Source of the DNA: Chloroflexota bacterium
GTDB lineage: Bacteria > Chloroflexota > Anaerolineae > UBA4142
Assembly: GCA_016215025.1 (NCBI GenBank)
Contig: JACRMI010000059.1
Coordinates: forward strand, 1-37,807
DNA length: 37,807 nt
Reading direction: 5' to 3'
The position numbers were made by a program, and so were the translations under genes. The number at the start of each line of letters is the position of its first letter. Position 1 is the first letter of the stretch. Below the pieces are notes generated by a model. It was given only the letters and a program-made list of their open reading frames with translations, did no database searches and was not told the origin of the DNA. Shown here in pieces: positions 23,779 to 33,298 of this stretch.

Positions 23779-24478
23779 ATGCTGTGCGCTGCATCTCTGG
23801 AATTTGCAGCACTTTTTTCCGCCACATCTGCCAGCCTATATCGACAATCGGCATGGTCATCAAGACGAACGCAATTCCGAACAAGCGCCAATTGAACACG
23901 GTCGGCAATACATTTCTGATCGATTCGACACCGTTGCTCGCCACGGCGATTGCATCCGCCATGAAAACATACAGCGCGAGCAGCGCACCCACCGTTGCGA
24001 ACGCCATCGCCAATCGACGCGGCGCAAACGGCATATCCACATCGTCGATTTGCGTGATGAGCGTGCCACCGATAATCATCAGTGCGGCAATCGATGCAGG
24101 CGCAATGACAGGTCCCCACCATGGCAGCGGCAGCAAAAACAAAATGTCCCAATCGAACAGCGACCGGGGCCAGCCGCTCATCGGCACAAGAAAGATGTAA
24201 TAGAAAATATCCCACACGCCAAACGTGATGCCGGCGTATGCGATTCGACTGCGCCACGTACGCCCCGCAAGCCAGCCCACCGTTAACAACATCACGAGCG
24301 TCGCCGCTTCGCGTCCCAGTTCGATTTCACCCAGCCCGCGAAACATCGGCAATGGATTCGGTTGATATGGCTCGATGCGATCGATCATCGTGCGCAAGTA
24401 AACAACCACCGCCGATTCAACCCACGCCATGGCGATAGCATAAATCACGACGATCCCCCACGCTAATTTCTTACTCAC
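23777..24478 (-). CDS. Integral membrane protein of unknown function
   Basis: A 233-residue protein with about six membrane helices (for example at 5-27, 58-72, 80-97, 108-145, 157-180 and 196-213). The first helix holds [12 protein letters not shown], and acidic and aromatic residues lie within the membrane parts (D-W-D-I-L-F; W-D-I-F-Y-Y). I do not recognise the family. It starts at GTG 24478, which overlaps the radical SAM stop (GTGA), with GAGGAGGG before it. So it is translated with the radical SAM enzyme and is the last gene of that operon. Confidence 0.8.
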   Translation of the reverse strand: MSKKLAWGIVVIYAIAMAWVESAVVVYLRTMIDRIEPYQPNPLPMFRGLGEIELGREAATLVMLLTVGWLAGRTWRSRIAYAGITFGVWDIFYYIFLVPMSGWPRSLFDWDILFLLPLPWWGPVIAPASIAALMIIGGTLITQIDDVDMPFAPRRLAMAFATVGALLALYVFMADAIAVASNGVESIRNVLPTVFNWRLFGIAFVLMTMPIVDIGWQMWRKKVLQIPEMQRTA

Positions 24479-25959
24479 AGTTCCCTCCTCATTTGGATAG
24501 ATACGCGCGATGCGGTTGCGACTGCCTCGATAAACTGACCATCACACAGCAAGGTATTCATCGGCCGCACTTGAATTGGCACGGTGCGATAACACATATC
24601 AACGGGCGCATTGCCGCGCAACGCCTTCCATCCGTAAAAGCTATTCATCGCGAGCGAAAGGAACAGTGCGCCAATGCGCAAGCGCAACGCCGAGCGCGCG
24701 ATTCGCTTGAACACATGCAGCGGCGAAAAGGCGGTGCGCCATAGTTTGCGATGCGCGCTCAGCAATTCATCGGCGCGCATGTTGCGCGGTTGGAATGCGA
24801 CATTGTAGCCGTTGTAAAATTGCCAGCCGCGATCTTTAAGCAACTTGTCCTCTTGCTCCAACTTGTCGAATAACGGCGTGCCTTTGTACGGCGTCAGCAC
24901 GCTAAGAAACGGCACATCGACGCCAATCTCGTACAAGTGATCCGCCATTTGCACGATGCTTTCCGTCGTGTCGCCGTCGAACCCCGCAATAAAACCCGCC
25001 ATGACGGCGATACCGCGCTGATGCATTTTCTCGATGCACTCGCGATAATACTCGACACGGTTCTGCCGTTTGTTCGCCTCTTGCAGCGACTCTTTGCCAA
25101 AACTTTCGATGCCGAAAAATACGCCAATGCAGCCCGACGCTTGCATCAGGTCGAGTAGTTCGGGGTCTTGCGCAATGTCCATGCTCGCTTGCGTGAGCCA
25201 CCACTTTTTGAGCGGAATCATCGCGCGCAACAGTTCTTTGACGTACGCGCGTCGTGCGGTCAAATTGTCGTCCCAAAACCACACAACCTTGCGCTGCCAC
25301 CAAGACCAATTTCTGATCTTTGATCGCTTCGCGTGATTTATGATTTTCTCTGTGTCCCCTGTGCCCTCTGTGGCTTGAAAATCCCGAATCACATCGGCGA
25401 CGGGACGCATGCGATACCCAGGATTCACCGATGGCACGGAACAAAACGAGCAACTGAACGGGCAGCCGCGCGTCGCTTGAATCACCCGCCGCACGAAAAA
25501 ACGCGGCGAAAGCAAATCGTAGCGCGGCGTCGGAAGGTTCTCCAACGAGGTCGGCATGCCAAAATATTTCTCTTGCAACATACCGCGCTCTGCATCGTCA
25601 AGCAACTGCGTCCACACGGATTCTGCTTCGCCGATGACGACCGCATCGCAATCGTGCGCGAGAACTTCGTCCGCCCAAAACGTCGCGTGCGGTCCACCAG
25701 CCACGACGATTTTGCCGCGTCGTTTGAATTCGCGCGCTAATCGATACGCTTCGGGCGCAAAGCCGCTAAAGAACGACAGCGCAATCAAATCGGCGTCGGT
25801 ATCGAATCGAATCGGATCAACTTGCTGATGAATCACGCGCACATGATGCTGAGATGGCGTAAGCGCGGCAAGATGTAGCCCCGTGATGGGCGGAACGAAA
25901 TTGATTTCGTGTCCACGTTCGTAACGTTGCATGTAAACGACGATGATATCGATTCTCAT
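24475..25959 (-). CDS. B12-binding-domain radical SAM protein with a repeat-derived insertion
   Basis: A 494-residue protein. The N-terminal Rossmann cobalamin-binding-type domain (about 1-130) contains G-G-P-H-A-T and V-V-I-G-E-A-E, as in BchE and HpnJ relatives. The radical SAM domain has C-P-F-S-C-S-F-C (Cys166, 170, 173), giving C-x3-C-x2-C for the 4Fe-4S cluster. The start is ATG 25959 with GGGGAG upstream. Compared with the neighbour at 26021-27454, it has about 22 extra residues at 195-226, encoded by an intergenic-type repeat. Substrate is unknown; members do anaerobic ring closures, methylations or lipid changes. The insertion falls before the F-W-D-D-N strand, so activity may be changed. 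Confidence 0.9.
   Translation of the reverse strand: MRIDIIVVYMQRYERGHEINFVPPITGLHLAALTPSQHHVRVIHQQVDPIRFDTDADLIALSFFSGFAPEAYRLAREFKRRGKIVVAGGPHATFWADEVLAHDCDAVVIGEAESVWTQLLDDAERGMLQEKYFGMPTSLENLPTPRYDLLSPRFFVRRVIQATRGCPFSCSFCSVPSVNPGYRMRPVADVIRDFQATEGTGDTEKIINHAKRSKIRNWSWWQRKVVWFWDDNLTARRAYVKELLRAMIPLKKWWLTQASMDIAQDPELLDLMQASGCIGVFFGIESFGKESLQEANKRQNRVEYYRECIEKMHQRGIAVMAGFIAGFDGDTTESIVQMADHLYEIGVDVPFLSVLTPYKGTPLFDKLEQEDKLLKDRGWQFYNGYNVAFQPRNMRADELLSAHRKLWRTAFSPLHVFKRIARSALRLRIGALFLSLAMNSFYGWKALRGNAPVDMCYRTVPIQVRPMNTLLCDGQFIEAVATASRVSIQMRREL
25284..25377. repeat. Intergenic-type repeat inserted in frame in the radical SAM gene
   Basis: Plus-strand sequence contains TTTCTGATCTTTGATCGCTT and CTCTGTGTCCCCTGTGCCCT, a CTCTGTG/CCTCTGTGGC motif of intergenic look. 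It encodes [16 protein letters not shown], unlike the family. The paralogue at 26021-27454 has only nine residues in this place against 31 here. Confidence 0.75.
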
Positions 25960-26020
25960 TATCAACTCCCCAGGAAAGATCACGAAAGGCGCGAAAGAAA
26001 AACGCCCAAACTTCAATCGC

Positions 26021-26057
26021 TCAATCTCCAATCTCCAATCCCCAATCTCCAATCTCT
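26021..26057. repeat. Tandem TCCAATC repeat supplying the end of a radical SAM gene
   Basis: Five copies of a 7-base CAATCTC-like unit. On the minus strand it encodes [12 protein letters not shown] and the TGA stop. A natural end has probably been overwritten. Confidence 0.7.
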
Positions 26058-27454
26058 AAATCGCTTTCCTTCCGATGCATCGCCGCCCTGGCGCGCACTT
26101 CAGTCGTCAGTCCAAACATGTAACCCAGGTTGCGCGGCACGTTCCACCACAACCCCGTGCGACTGATCGACAATCGTTTGACGATTTGGCTCGGCGAGTA
26201 GAACTGCATCTTCGCCCACTCATATCCAGCCATCAATTCATCGGGCGTCATCTTCCTGGGTCGATAGACGACGTGCGTTTTGCCGTTGTAATGCCGCCAA
26301 TCCAAATCGATGATGCGATTCTCGGTGGAGAGTTTTGCGAACGCGGGCGTACCTGGATAAGGAACCATCAAGCTAATCGTTGCATTGTCGAGACCGATGT
26401 CGCCCAGCACATCGACTGTGCGCGCGAAAATGTCCTGGCCGTCTTCGTCGAATCCGAACATGACGCCCGCTTGCAACGCGATGCCATGCGCGTGAAAGCG
26501 TTGTAACAATTGGCGATAGTCGCCGACGCGATTATGACCTTTGTGCGTGCCGTTCAAACTCGATTGGCTGACGCTTTCCAAGCCGACGAAAAACGCTTTG
26601 CAGCCACTCTTGGCAGCGAGTTGCAGAAATTCATCATCCCGAATTGATGCCATTGTGGTCTGACTCGTCCACCATTTTTTCAACGGCGCAAGCGCGCGGA
26701 ACAAATCTTTGGCGTAATTCAGATTCGCGCCGATGTTATCATCCCAGAAAACGATTCCCTTGTCGGGCGATGCCGCAACATCGGCGACAACTTCACCAAT
26801 CGGACGATAACGCATTTGCCGCGATTGCGGATAAATCAACGGAATAGTGCAATAATCGCACTGATGAATGCAACCGCGCGTCGCGATCAGCGGACTTTTG
26901 GTCGCCCACCATTTGTTCCAGCCGCCATCGCGAACCAAATCGCGACGGGGGCGCGGCAAATGCTCCAACGTTGCGCGTGTCGGACATCGATAGATTCTTG
27001 TGCCGTTCGCCAATACTTCAACCGTCGCGCCAGTTTTTTCGTCGATGCTGTGACTGCCCGATGAGTAACGTTTCTCGCATTCGACATCTTGCAACACGCG
27101 CGACCAAATTAATTCCGCTTCGCCCATCACCACGATGTCGGCATGTTCCGCAACTTCGTGTGGCATAAGCGTTGCGTGCGGTCCGCCCATGACGACTGGT
27201 ACGCCATTCGCCCGAAACGCATCGGCGAGTTCGTAGGCGTGCGGCGCAGCTGGCGTTGCCGCCGTGATGCCGACCAAATCGAAATGCTGTTTTGTATCGA
27301 CTCGCTCGACGATTTCATCAACGTGTTCAACCTGCCAATGCTCTGGCGTGAGCGCAGCAAGCAATGGCATCGTCAATTGCGGAAAGCGAATCAACTCGCG
27401 CGTGCGTGCATCGAGCGTTAATGGGTCTTCAGCCGTAATTAGCAACAATTTCAT
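26021..27454 (-). CDS. B12-binding-domain radical SAM protein
   Basis: A 477-residue protein of the same family as the neighbour at 24475-25959. The cobalamin-binding-type domain holds G-I-T-A-A-T, G-G-P-H-A-T and V-V-M-G-E-A-E. The radical SAM cluster is C-I-H-Q-C-D-Y-C (Cys195, 199, 202). Both share K-K-W-W, F-W-D-D-N and the C-terminal Y-N-G region, so they arose by duplication. The start is ATG 27454, which overlaps the upstream membrane-protein stop (ATGA). The longer frame to 27634 lies inside that gene. The last 12 residues come from a tandem repeat. Neither the DxHxxG cobalamin ligand motif nor a named substrate motif is present, so B12 would be bound base-off without protein His, as in BchE-type enzymes. 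Confidence 0.9.
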   Translation of the reverse strand: MKLLLITAEDPLTLDARTRELIRFPQLTMPLLAALTPEHWQVEHVDEIVERVDTKQHFDLVGITAATPAAPHAYELADAFRANGVPVVMGGPHATLMPHEVAEHADIVVMGEAELIWSRVLQDVECEKRYSSGSHSIDEKTGATVEVLANGTRIYRCPTRATLEHLPRPRRDLVRDGGWNKWWATKSPLIATRGCIHQCDYCTIPLIYPQSRQMRYRPIGEVVADVAASPDKGIVFWDDNIGANLNYAKDLFRALAPLKKWWTSQTTMASIRDDEFLQLAAKSGCKAFFVGLESVSQSSLNGTHKGHNRVGDYRQLLQRFHAHGIALQAGVMFGFDEDGQDIFARTVDVLGDIGLDNATISLMVPYPGTPAFAKLSTENRIIDLDWRHYNGKTHVVYRPRKMTPDELMAGYEWAKMQFYSPSQIVKRLSISRTGLWWNVPRNLGYMFGLTTEVRARAAMHRKESDLEIGDWGLEIGD

Positions 27455-27942
27455 TTTCGTAACTCGGCGAGATGTAAAATATCGCGGCGCACGAACCATA
27501 GTGGAATAATTCCAAACACGCCGAACGAGCAATCGACCAGCGTCCAGAAAAATGGAATACCGCGAATCGGATTGACGATGACCGCCAACGGAATCACCAA
27601 CACGCACGCAATCATGCCCCATTCGATCACCCAAATGTTTTTCACGGGATCACGCAGCGGGCCGATGAACGCCGTGCCGATGACAATGTGCGCGAAGGCG
27701 AGCCAATCGGTGCCATATGCCATGAACGGATACTGCCGATACGTCGCTTGCAGTCCACCATTCACCAGCGCGACCCAAGCGATGAGCGGTGGAATTTGAA
27801 TGGGCGAGGCACGCACAATTTGTTCGAGCAACTCTAGTTCCCAACTTAGCGGGAATGCTGTCAGTCCTGCAGCGACCAAAGCAAAGATGAAAAACACGAT
27901 CAGGAGTTGGACGCGCGTTTGCAGTGCGATGAGTTTCTGCAT
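27451..27942 (-). CDS. Integral membrane protein of unknown function, first gene of the radical SAM operon
   Basis: About 163 residues with four membrane helices (roughly 10-32, 45-65, 83-100 and 105-140). The loops hold R-Q-Y-P-F-M-A-Y-G-T-D-W-L-A-F-A-H-I, a conserved-looking stretch with a membrane-embedded His. I do not recognise the family. The start is ATG 27942 with GGAGG five bases upstream; an ATG four codons earlier has no such site. It is coupled to the radical SAM gene by ATGA. Confidence 0.8.
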   Translation of the reverse strand: MQKLIALQTRVQLLIVFFIFALVAAGLTAFPLSWELELLEQIVRASPIQIPPLIAWVALVNGGLQATYRQYPFMAYGTDWLAFAHIVIGTAFIGPLRDPVKNIWVIEWGMIACVLVIPLAVIVNPIRGIPFFWTLVDCSFGVFGIIPLWFVRRDILHLAELRK

Positions 27943-28027
27943 CGAAACCTCCATGTGCAGTATAAATTATCGAGCGACGAACCGCTACATCCTAGAGTCA
28001 TTTTGCGAAACACTCAAGTGCTTGACA

Positions 28028-28058
28028 CAAATTTCCAGTTGGGTTAATCTCTCAAAGC
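28028..28058 (+). promoter_or_regulatory. Weak promoter candidate for the EEP-response regulator genes
   Basis: TTGACA lies at 28022-28027, with TAATCT about 17 bases later. The -10 is poor. The divergent radical SAM operon probably uses TATACT near 27960 on the minus strand, with no clear -35. Confidence 0.35.
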
Positions 28059-29096
28059 ATGAAAATCAAACCCCTCTGGCATCGATTTCTATTTGTTGCG
28101 TGCCTCGTCTATTTCATGGGCCTACTTTTATTTTTCGCTCTGCAGAAATATTTGGCAGATTGGCCCTCGTGGTTCACGCTGGTGAGTACTTTTTCAATTT
28201 TTCTCTTTGTTCCGTTTCCGCTCATATTGATTATCACCTGGCAAATTCGCTCAAGAATTATATTAACACTATCTTTTGGTATGCTCATCTTATTCAGCAT
28301 CCTTTTCGGACATCTATTTCTCCCTCGCCCTACTGCGTCACCTCTCGACGACGCAACCCTCATTAGCTTTACAACGTTTAATCTTGGACCAGGAACCGCA
28401 AAGCCTGAGCAAGTCGTGACCGAAGTTGAAGCAACCGACTCAGACATTATTGCAGTTCAAGAAATGACCGCAGAAACAGCCCAGCTCTTGAAGACGCGGT
28501 TGGCCAAGAAATACCCAAATCAGATTCTGAATGTCACGACTCATTCAACGGGCTTGCTCAGTCGATACCCAATTTCTGCGAGTGAATGGTTTCAACCAGC
28601 AAGCGAAGGTCGTGGCACACTCTATACATTAATAATTGTCAAAGGTTCGCCTTTGCATTTATTCGCGCCTCACCTACTACCGCCCGATATAACTTGGTGG
28701 AAGGATTACCCGATACCGATTGGACTGGACGATCAGCCACAACAGCGCCAATTGGCTGATATTGCGAATCGTGCCAACGCAATCGGTTCGCAAGTTGTCA
28801 TCATGGGTGATTTGAATATCAATGATCAAACGCATGCCTATCCCCAATTAGCCAGTAAATTTCGGGATACTTATCGTGAAGTGGGATGGGGCTTGGGTTA
28901 TACTTTTCCCAGCGGATTACGAATTCACAATCTATTTCCAAACAGCGCTCTTTTAGGAACAATTCCTGTACCCGGGCCGCTCGTGCGTCTCGATTATATA
29001 TTTCATACAGCGGATATAACGGCTCAAGATGCTCATGTTCATTGCCGTGGTGGTTCTGACCATTGTTATCTGACAGCAAAACTGAGATTGCAATGA
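28059..29096 (+). CDS. Membrane-anchored endonuclease/exonuclease/phosphatase (EEP) family hydrolase
   Basis: A 345-residue protein. Three N-terminal membrane helices (10-29, 38-62, 68-88) are followed by a complete EEP domain. The catalytic set is visible: Asn108 (F-N-L-G), Glu135 (Q-E-M), His205 (A-P-H-L-L), Asp251 and Asn253 (G-D-L-N), Asp312 (L-D-Y-I-F) and Asp334-His335 (S-D-H). It is likely a magnesium-dependent phosphodiesterase or nuclease facing outwards; lipid or nucleic acid could be substrate. The coding sequence is more AT-rich than its neighbours, a hint of foreign origin. Its stop overlaps the response regulator start (ATGA). Confidence 0.88.
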   Translation: MKIKPLWHRFLFVACLVYFMGLLLFFALQKYLADWPSWFTLVSTFSIFLFVPFPLILIITWQIRSRIILTLSFGMLILFSILFGHLFLPRPTASPLDDATLISFTTFNLGPGTAKPEQVVTEVEATDSDIIAVQEMTAETAQLLKTRLAKKYPNQILNVTTHSTGLLSRYPISASEWFQPASEGRGTLYTLIIVKGSPLHLFAPHLLPPDITWWKDYPIPIGLDDQPQQRQLADIANRANAIGSQVVIMGDLNINDQTHAYPQLASKFRDTYREVGWGLGYTFPSGLRIHNLFPNSALLGTIPVPGPLVRLDYIFHTADITAQDAHVHCRGGSDHCYLTAKLRLQ

Positions 29097-29830
29097 TAAA
29101 TCTCCTTCTTGTCGAAGACAACGAAAAACTTCGTGCCGCGCTCAAGACCGGTTTGGAAGCTACGCGCGACGTCCAAATCGTTTGCGATTTCGACAACGGC
29201 GAAGCCGCGCTCGCATTCTGTCTTGAATCACCGCCCGAAGCTATCTTGATGGATGTGCAGCTTGCGGGCGCGCTGAACGGCATCGAAGCGGCAATTGCGA
29301 TTCGGCGTGAGCTGCCGCGTTTGCCCGTCGTCTTTTATTCGATTCAAGACGACGACGCGTACTATCGCGATTTTCGCCGCTCTGGAATCCTCAGCCATTA
29401 CGCGTACGTTCGCAAATCAAATTACCTCTTGCCGCAGATGATCGTGCCGCTGTTGCGCGATGCAATCTCTGGGCGCGGTTTTATCGATCCCGAAATCGAA
29501 TCGCGCGTGCAAGAGGTGCGCCACAAGGACGAAAACTCGCCGATGAATTTGCTCGAACCCGCCGAGCAAGGCGTCGCAAAAATGTTGGCGCAAGGATTTA
29601 CGAACGAGCAGATCGCCGCGCGCATGGGCTTTCGCGACAAGCGGACGATCAGTCGCATCAACGGACAAATCTACGCCGTGTGGGGTCTCGCCGATAGCAC
29701 CACCGACGAAAAAGTTGCGCGCACTCGCGCCGCCATCATCGCCCGCGAAGGACGTTTGATTCGATGGGATGCAGAGGGGGTTCCGCGCATCATGAACGAA
29801 AAAGGCGAATGGGTTGAGCTAGTGCAATAG
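29093..29830 (+). CDS. Response regulator with LuxR-like helix-turn-helix output
   Basis: About 245 residues starting M-I-N-L-L-L-V-E-D-N. The receiver domain has the acidic pair Glu8-Asp9, phosphoacceptor Asp54 in L-M-D-V-Q-L, and the late Ser and Lys (F-Y-S-I; V-R-K-S). The output has a helix-turn-helix in E-Q-G-V-A-K-M-L-A-Q-G-F-T-N-E-Q-I-A-A-R-M. A 60-residue tail follows. ATG 29093 overlaps the EEP stop. The kinase gene 82 bases downstream is the probable partner. Confidence 0.88.
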   Translation: MINLLLVEDNEKLRAALKTGLEATRDVQIVCDFDNGEAALAFCLESPPEAILMDVQLAGALNGIEAAIAIRRELPRLPVVFYSIQDDDAYYRDFRRSGILSHYAYVRKSNYLLPQMIVPLLRDAISGRGFIDPEIESRVQEVRHKDENSPMNLLEPAEQGVAKMLAQGFTNEQIAARMGFRDKRTISRINGQIYAVWGLADSTTDEKVARTRAAIIAREGRLIRWDAEGVPRIMNEKGEWVELVQ

Positions 29831-29912
29831 TTCGATCGTGCGGTAGTTAGGTGGTTGGGTTGTTAAACAATTTTGAGATTCGCGTTGATTCGCTGGATTC
29901 GCGGATGAAACA

Positions 29913-31970
29913 ATGACTGGGAATTTTGGGCTCGACTGGGCGACGCTGGCTGTTTCGCTGCACAACACCATCCTTATGCTCTGGCTGGGTCTCACCGTTT
30001 TGCTGAATGCCGAAAGGCGCAGATGGGGCATTGGGTTCACTGGCGGCGCGCTCATCCTCGGCAGCATTTTTTTCTTTAGCCACACGGCTATCCTGGGACT
30101 CGGTCTCAACCTCGCGAGCGACGGGTTGGATTTTTGGTGGCATATCGGTTGGATTCCCGTTATCCTTTTGCCCTTCGGTTGGTACGGCGTGACGTTGTGG
30201 TATAACGGATTCTGGGATCGACCAACGTCCGATTTGCAAACACGTCAGCGACTATGGTTTTATCTTGCGACCTCACTAACGGTTGCCCTCATCGCATTTC
30301 TATTATTCGCCAATCCCCTTCCCTCAATCGCCGAAATCTCTAATCTTCGACTCACCTCTGCATTCACGCTAGCTGGCATTCCGATTTTGATTCCGCTCTA
30401 CGTGATCGACATCATGCTCTGCGTCGTGCTTTCGCTCGACGCGCTCCGTCGTCCCGCGCCATCGCCGCGCATGATGGGTAACGTCGCACGACAGCGCGCG
30501 CGCCCCTGGTTCATCACGACCGCCATCGTCTTGTTGATCGTCGGACTGCTCGTCACTTGGGTCATCATCTGGGTCACATCGAACGCCGAACGCGGAATCG
30601 CAATTGACAACCAAATGATCTTCACCGTCGGCATCTTTGATCTCGTTATTGCTTCGTTGATCGCCGCGTCGATTTTCTGTGTCGGACAAGCGATTGCGCT
30701 CTATCAGGTTTTCACCGGCAAAGTGTTGCCACGGCGCGGTCTGCTGCGCCATTGGTATAATGCCGTCATTCTGGCGATTGGGTACGGCATCGTGACCGGT
30801 TGGAGCATCGCCGCGCAGCTTCGCCCGACGTATACGATCCTTTTAACGACCGGACTCTTTACGATTTTTTACGCGCTCCTCGGTTGGCGCACCTACGTCG
30901 AGCGGGATCGTTTCGTGCGCGACCTGCGCCCCTTTATCGCGAGCCAGGGTCTCTACGATCAACTCCTCACCGCAACACCGTCCGAAGTCGATGTCGCAAC
31001 TCCGTTTCGCGCGTTGTGCCGCGACTTACTCAATGCGCGCTCGGCATTTCTTTCGGCTCTTGGTCCGCTTGCGCCACTCGTTCCACCGCTCGCTTATCCA
31101 GAAAACACAACTCCATCTATTCCAATCGATCTAAAAAAATTCGATTCGCCGCAAACGATGTGCGTTCAAATCGATGCAACGCATTGGGCGGTACCGTTGT
31201 GGAGCGAACGGGGATTGATCGGCGTGTTAACGCTCGAAGAAAAAATCGGCGGAGAAATGTACGCGCAGGAGGAAATCGAAATTGCGCGCGCGAGCGGCGA
31301 GCGCTTGATCGATACGTGCGCCAGCGCGGAACTCGCGCGCCGCATGATCGCTTTGCAGCGCCAGCGCCTCGTCGAAACGCAACTGTTGGATCGCCAGGCA
31401 CGCCGCGTGCTGCACGATGAGGTCTTGCCACAACTGCATACGGCGATGCTCACGCTCGGCGACGCGAATCCGCAAGCGATTGAATTGCTCACGGCGACCC
31501 ATCGCCAGCTTTCGGATTTGCTGCGGAATATGCCGGTCGTCGCTCCGGAGATCACGCGCCTGGGTTTGATCGGCGCATTGCAAAAAACCGTCGACGAGGA
31601 ATGGAAAGCGGCGTTCGATAGCGTGACGTGGCAGATCGATCCTGAGGCGAAGCTTCAAGCGCAAGCGCTTCCGCCACTTACGGCGGAGACGTTATTCTAC
31701 GCGACGCGCGAGGCAATTCGAAATGCGGCGCAGCACGCGCGCGCTGAAAAATCGGACCGCGCTCTAGATTTACGAATCGAAATTACGCGCGGATTGTGCA
31801 TTGTCGTCGAAGATGATGGAATTGGCGTTCAAGAAAATCCTTTGGCGCAGAAGGATGGGCACGGTCTCGCGTTGCACAGCACGATGCTCGCCGTCGTCGG
31901 CGGCACGCTGTCTTTCGAGCCGCGCGTAAATGGCGGAACACGCGTCACGATTTCTATTTTGCCTGGTTAA
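29913..31970 (+). CDS. Membrane sensor histidine kinase (HisKA_3/NarX-DesK type)
   Basis: A 685-residue kinase. Eight or more membrane helices fill residues 1-335. A GAF-like region (about 345-490) follows, then the dimerisation box R-R-V-L-H-D-E-V-L-P-Q-L with phosphoacceptor His501. The ATPase part holds the N-box (E-A-I-R-N-A-A-Q-H-A, Asn near 603) and G-boxes D-D-G-I-G-V and G-H-G-L-A-L. The H-D-E pattern and lack of a separate HisKA domain mark the NarL-partner class, in agreement with the response regulator upstream. The membrane part resembles a multi-helix sensor (7TMR-like) and could sense a lipid or membrane state. GGA lies seven bases before ATG. Confidence 0.9.
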   Translation: MTGNFGLDWATLAVSLHNTILMLWLGLTVLLNAERRRWGIGFTGGALILGSIFFFSHTAILGLGLNLASDGLDFWWHIGWIPVILLPFGWYGVTLWYNGFWDRPTSDLQTRQRLWFYLATSLTVALIAFLLFANPLPSIAEISNLRLTSAFTLAGIPILIPLYVIDIMLCVVLSLDALRRPAPSPRMMGNVARQRARPWFITTAIVLLIVGLLVTWVIIWVTSNAERGIAIDNQMIFTVGIFDLVIASLIAASIFCVGQAIALYQVFTGKVLPRRGLLRHWYNAVILAIGYGIVTGWSIAAQLRPTYTILLTTGLFTIFYALLGWRTYVERDRFVRDLRPFIASQGLYDQLLTATPSEVDVATPFRALCRDLLNARSAFLSALGPLAPLVPPLAYPENTTPSIPIDLKKFDSPQTMCVQIDATHWAVPLWSERGLIGVLTLEEKIGGEMYAQEEIEIARASGERLIDTCASAELARRMIALQRQRLVETQLLDRQARRVLHDEVLPQLHTAMLTLGDANPQAIELLTATHRQLSDLLRNMPVVAPEITRLGLIGALQKTVDEEWKAAFDSVTWQIDPEAKLQAQALPPLTAETLFYATREAIRNAAQHARAEKSDRALDLRIEITRGLCIVVEDDGIGVQENPLAQKDGHGLALHSTMLAVVGGTLSFEPRVNGGTRVTISILPG

Positions 31971-31988
31971 TCGAAATCACATCGCGTC

Positions 31989-32018
31989 TTCATACCAATT
32001 TCACAATTCCGTTATAAA
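31989..32018 (+). promoter_or_regulatory. Promoter candidate for the SHOCT protein
   Basis: TTCATA (31989-31994), 18 bases, TATAAA (32013-32018). Both boxes are imperfect. The GGAGG ribosome site lies at about 32034-32038. Confidence 0.45.
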
Positions 32019-32044
32019 ATCTAGATTGCCATAGGAGGCAAATT

Positions 32045-32437
32045 ATGAAAAACGTTTGGACGGTTGTCGGTATAGTGTTGATCGTCGTGTTCGTGCTGTT
32101 ACTCATCGGCAGCATCGGAATGATGGGATTCGGTGGGCTAGGTATGCGCGGCATGATGAACGGCGGCATGATGGATCGCTTCGGTGGATTTGGCATGATG
32201 GGTGCCTTTAGTCCGATTCGATGGATCCTCTCGCTCGTTTTCTGGGCATTCATAATCGGTGGCATTGTCGCGTTGGTCGCATGGTTTGTGCGTGGCGGCG
32301 GACAAACGTTTATAGCGACGACTACGACATCCGCGACTCCCACGTTGGAAGACCCCATCGGAATTTTGAAAATGCGTTACGCCAAAGGTGAAATCACTAA
32401 AGAACAATACGAATCGATGAAACAAGATTTGGCGTAA
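32045..32437 (+). CDS. Small SHOCT-domain membrane protein
   Basis: A 130-residue protein with two membrane helices (5-25 and 60-84). Between them is a Gly/Met-rich loop (G-M-M-G-F-G-G-L-G-M-R-G-M-M-N-G-G-M-M). The C-terminal SHOCT domain (D-P-I-G-I-L-K-M-R-Y-A-K-G-E-I-T-K-E-Q-Y) is an oligomerisation or tethering element. The Met-rich loop could bind copper, as other Met-rich membrane proteins do, but this is a guess. Role is otherwise unknown. It is a separate transcription unit ending in a strong hairpin. Confidence 0.88.
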   Translation: MKNVWTVVGIVLIVVFVLLLIGSIGMMGFGGLGMRGMMNGGMMDRFGGFGMMGAFSPIRWILSLVFWAFIIGGIVALVAWFVRGGGQTFIATTTTSATPTLEDPIGILKMRYAKGEITKEQYESMKQDLA

Positions 32438-32507
32438 AAAGGACAACGAATTGGGAATCAAGCGAATCCGTTTCAATTCGTTTCTTTCCCAATTCGTTGT
32501 CCTTTTT
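32436..32507. terminator. Bidirectional terminator with perfect 22-bp stem after the SHOCT gene
   Basis: AAAAAGGACAACGAATTGGG... (32436-32457) pairs exactly with 32486-32507, which ends in CCTTTTT. The left arm overlaps the SHOCT stop codon. It separates this gene from convergent cysE. Confidence 0.85.
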
Positions 32508-32515
32508 CCATGCCA

Positions 32516-32567
32516 CAACGACGAATTAAGGAATAGTCAAATTCGCTTTTTCCTCAATTCGTTGTTG
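32516..32567. repeat. Second AATTCGTTG inverted repeat before the end of cysE
   Basis: CAACGACGAATTAAGGAA (32516-32533) faces its inverted copy at 32550-32567 (16 of 18 bases). It is related to the previous hairpin and to the arms at 8333-8388 in base pattern. Confidence 0.7.
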
Positions 32568-32574
32568 TTTCTTT

Positions 32575-33270
32575 TTAAATCGCAAAGTCATCTATCGTCC
32601 ACAACGAGTCACGCACCTGCATCGGCTCGTGTTTGTGATCCATCGCGAGAATTTTTTCCAACGCATCGACGCGCGACATGAGCGAAATCACCGACGCGCC
32701 AATCATGTCGGGCATCACGCCGTGATTCAAGTCAGGCGTGGTAGCATAACGATGCTCCTTACGTTTGACGATCTGACCTGGCACGCCAACCACCACCGAG
32801 TCGGGCGGAACCGGTTTGTTCACGACAGCATTCGCCCCGATGCGGCTGTCCGCGCCGACGGTGATGGCTCCCAAAATTTTCGCGCCTGCGCCGACGACGA
32901 CGTTATCTTCAATCGTCGGATGCCGCTTGCCTTTGTTGAGACTCGTGCCGCCGAGTGTTACGCCGTGATACAGCGTCACGTTCTTCCCCACTTCCGCCGT
33001 CTCGCCGATCACCACCCCCATGCCATGATCGATAAAAAAGCCATGACCAATCGTTGCGCCCGGATGAATTTCAATTCCCGTTATTCCGCGAGCGATTTGG
33101 GATACCCATCGACCGAGCAATTTGAAATCGTGGATCCATAACCAATGCGAAATGCGATGCCCCCAGACCGCGTGCAAGCCAGGATATAATAACACAACCT
33201 CCAGCCAACTTCGCGCAGCGGGGTCACGTTCAAAAACAGATTGAATATCTTGACGCAAAGTATTGAACAT
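32575..33270 (-). CDS. cysE: Serine O-acetyltransferase
   Basis: A 231-residue enzyme making O-acetylserine from serine and acetyl-CoA. The N-terminal helical part is followed by left-handed beta-helix hexapeptide repeats with the catalytic region [15 protein letters not shown], then I-G-A-N-A-V-V and V-V-G-V-P-G. A C-terminal tail of about 45 residues follows, longer than the usual peptide that inserts into CysK. GGAG precedes ATG 33270. It lies 28 bases after cysK, so the two form an operon for cysteine synthesis. Confidence 0.95.
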   Translation of the reverse strand: MFNTLRQDIQSVFERDPAARSWLEVVLLYPGLHAVWGHRISHWLWIHDFKLLGRWVSQIARGITGIEIHPGATIGHGFFIDHGMGVVIGETAEVGKNVTLYHGVTLGGTSLNKGKRHPTIEDNVVVGAGAKILGAITVGADSRIGANAVVNKPVPPDSVVVGVPGQIVKRKEHRYATTPDLNHGVMPDMIGASVISLMSRVDALEKILAMDHKHEPMQVRDSLWTIDDFAI

Positions 33271-33298
33271 GTTGACACTCCAATTTACGTATTATTCT

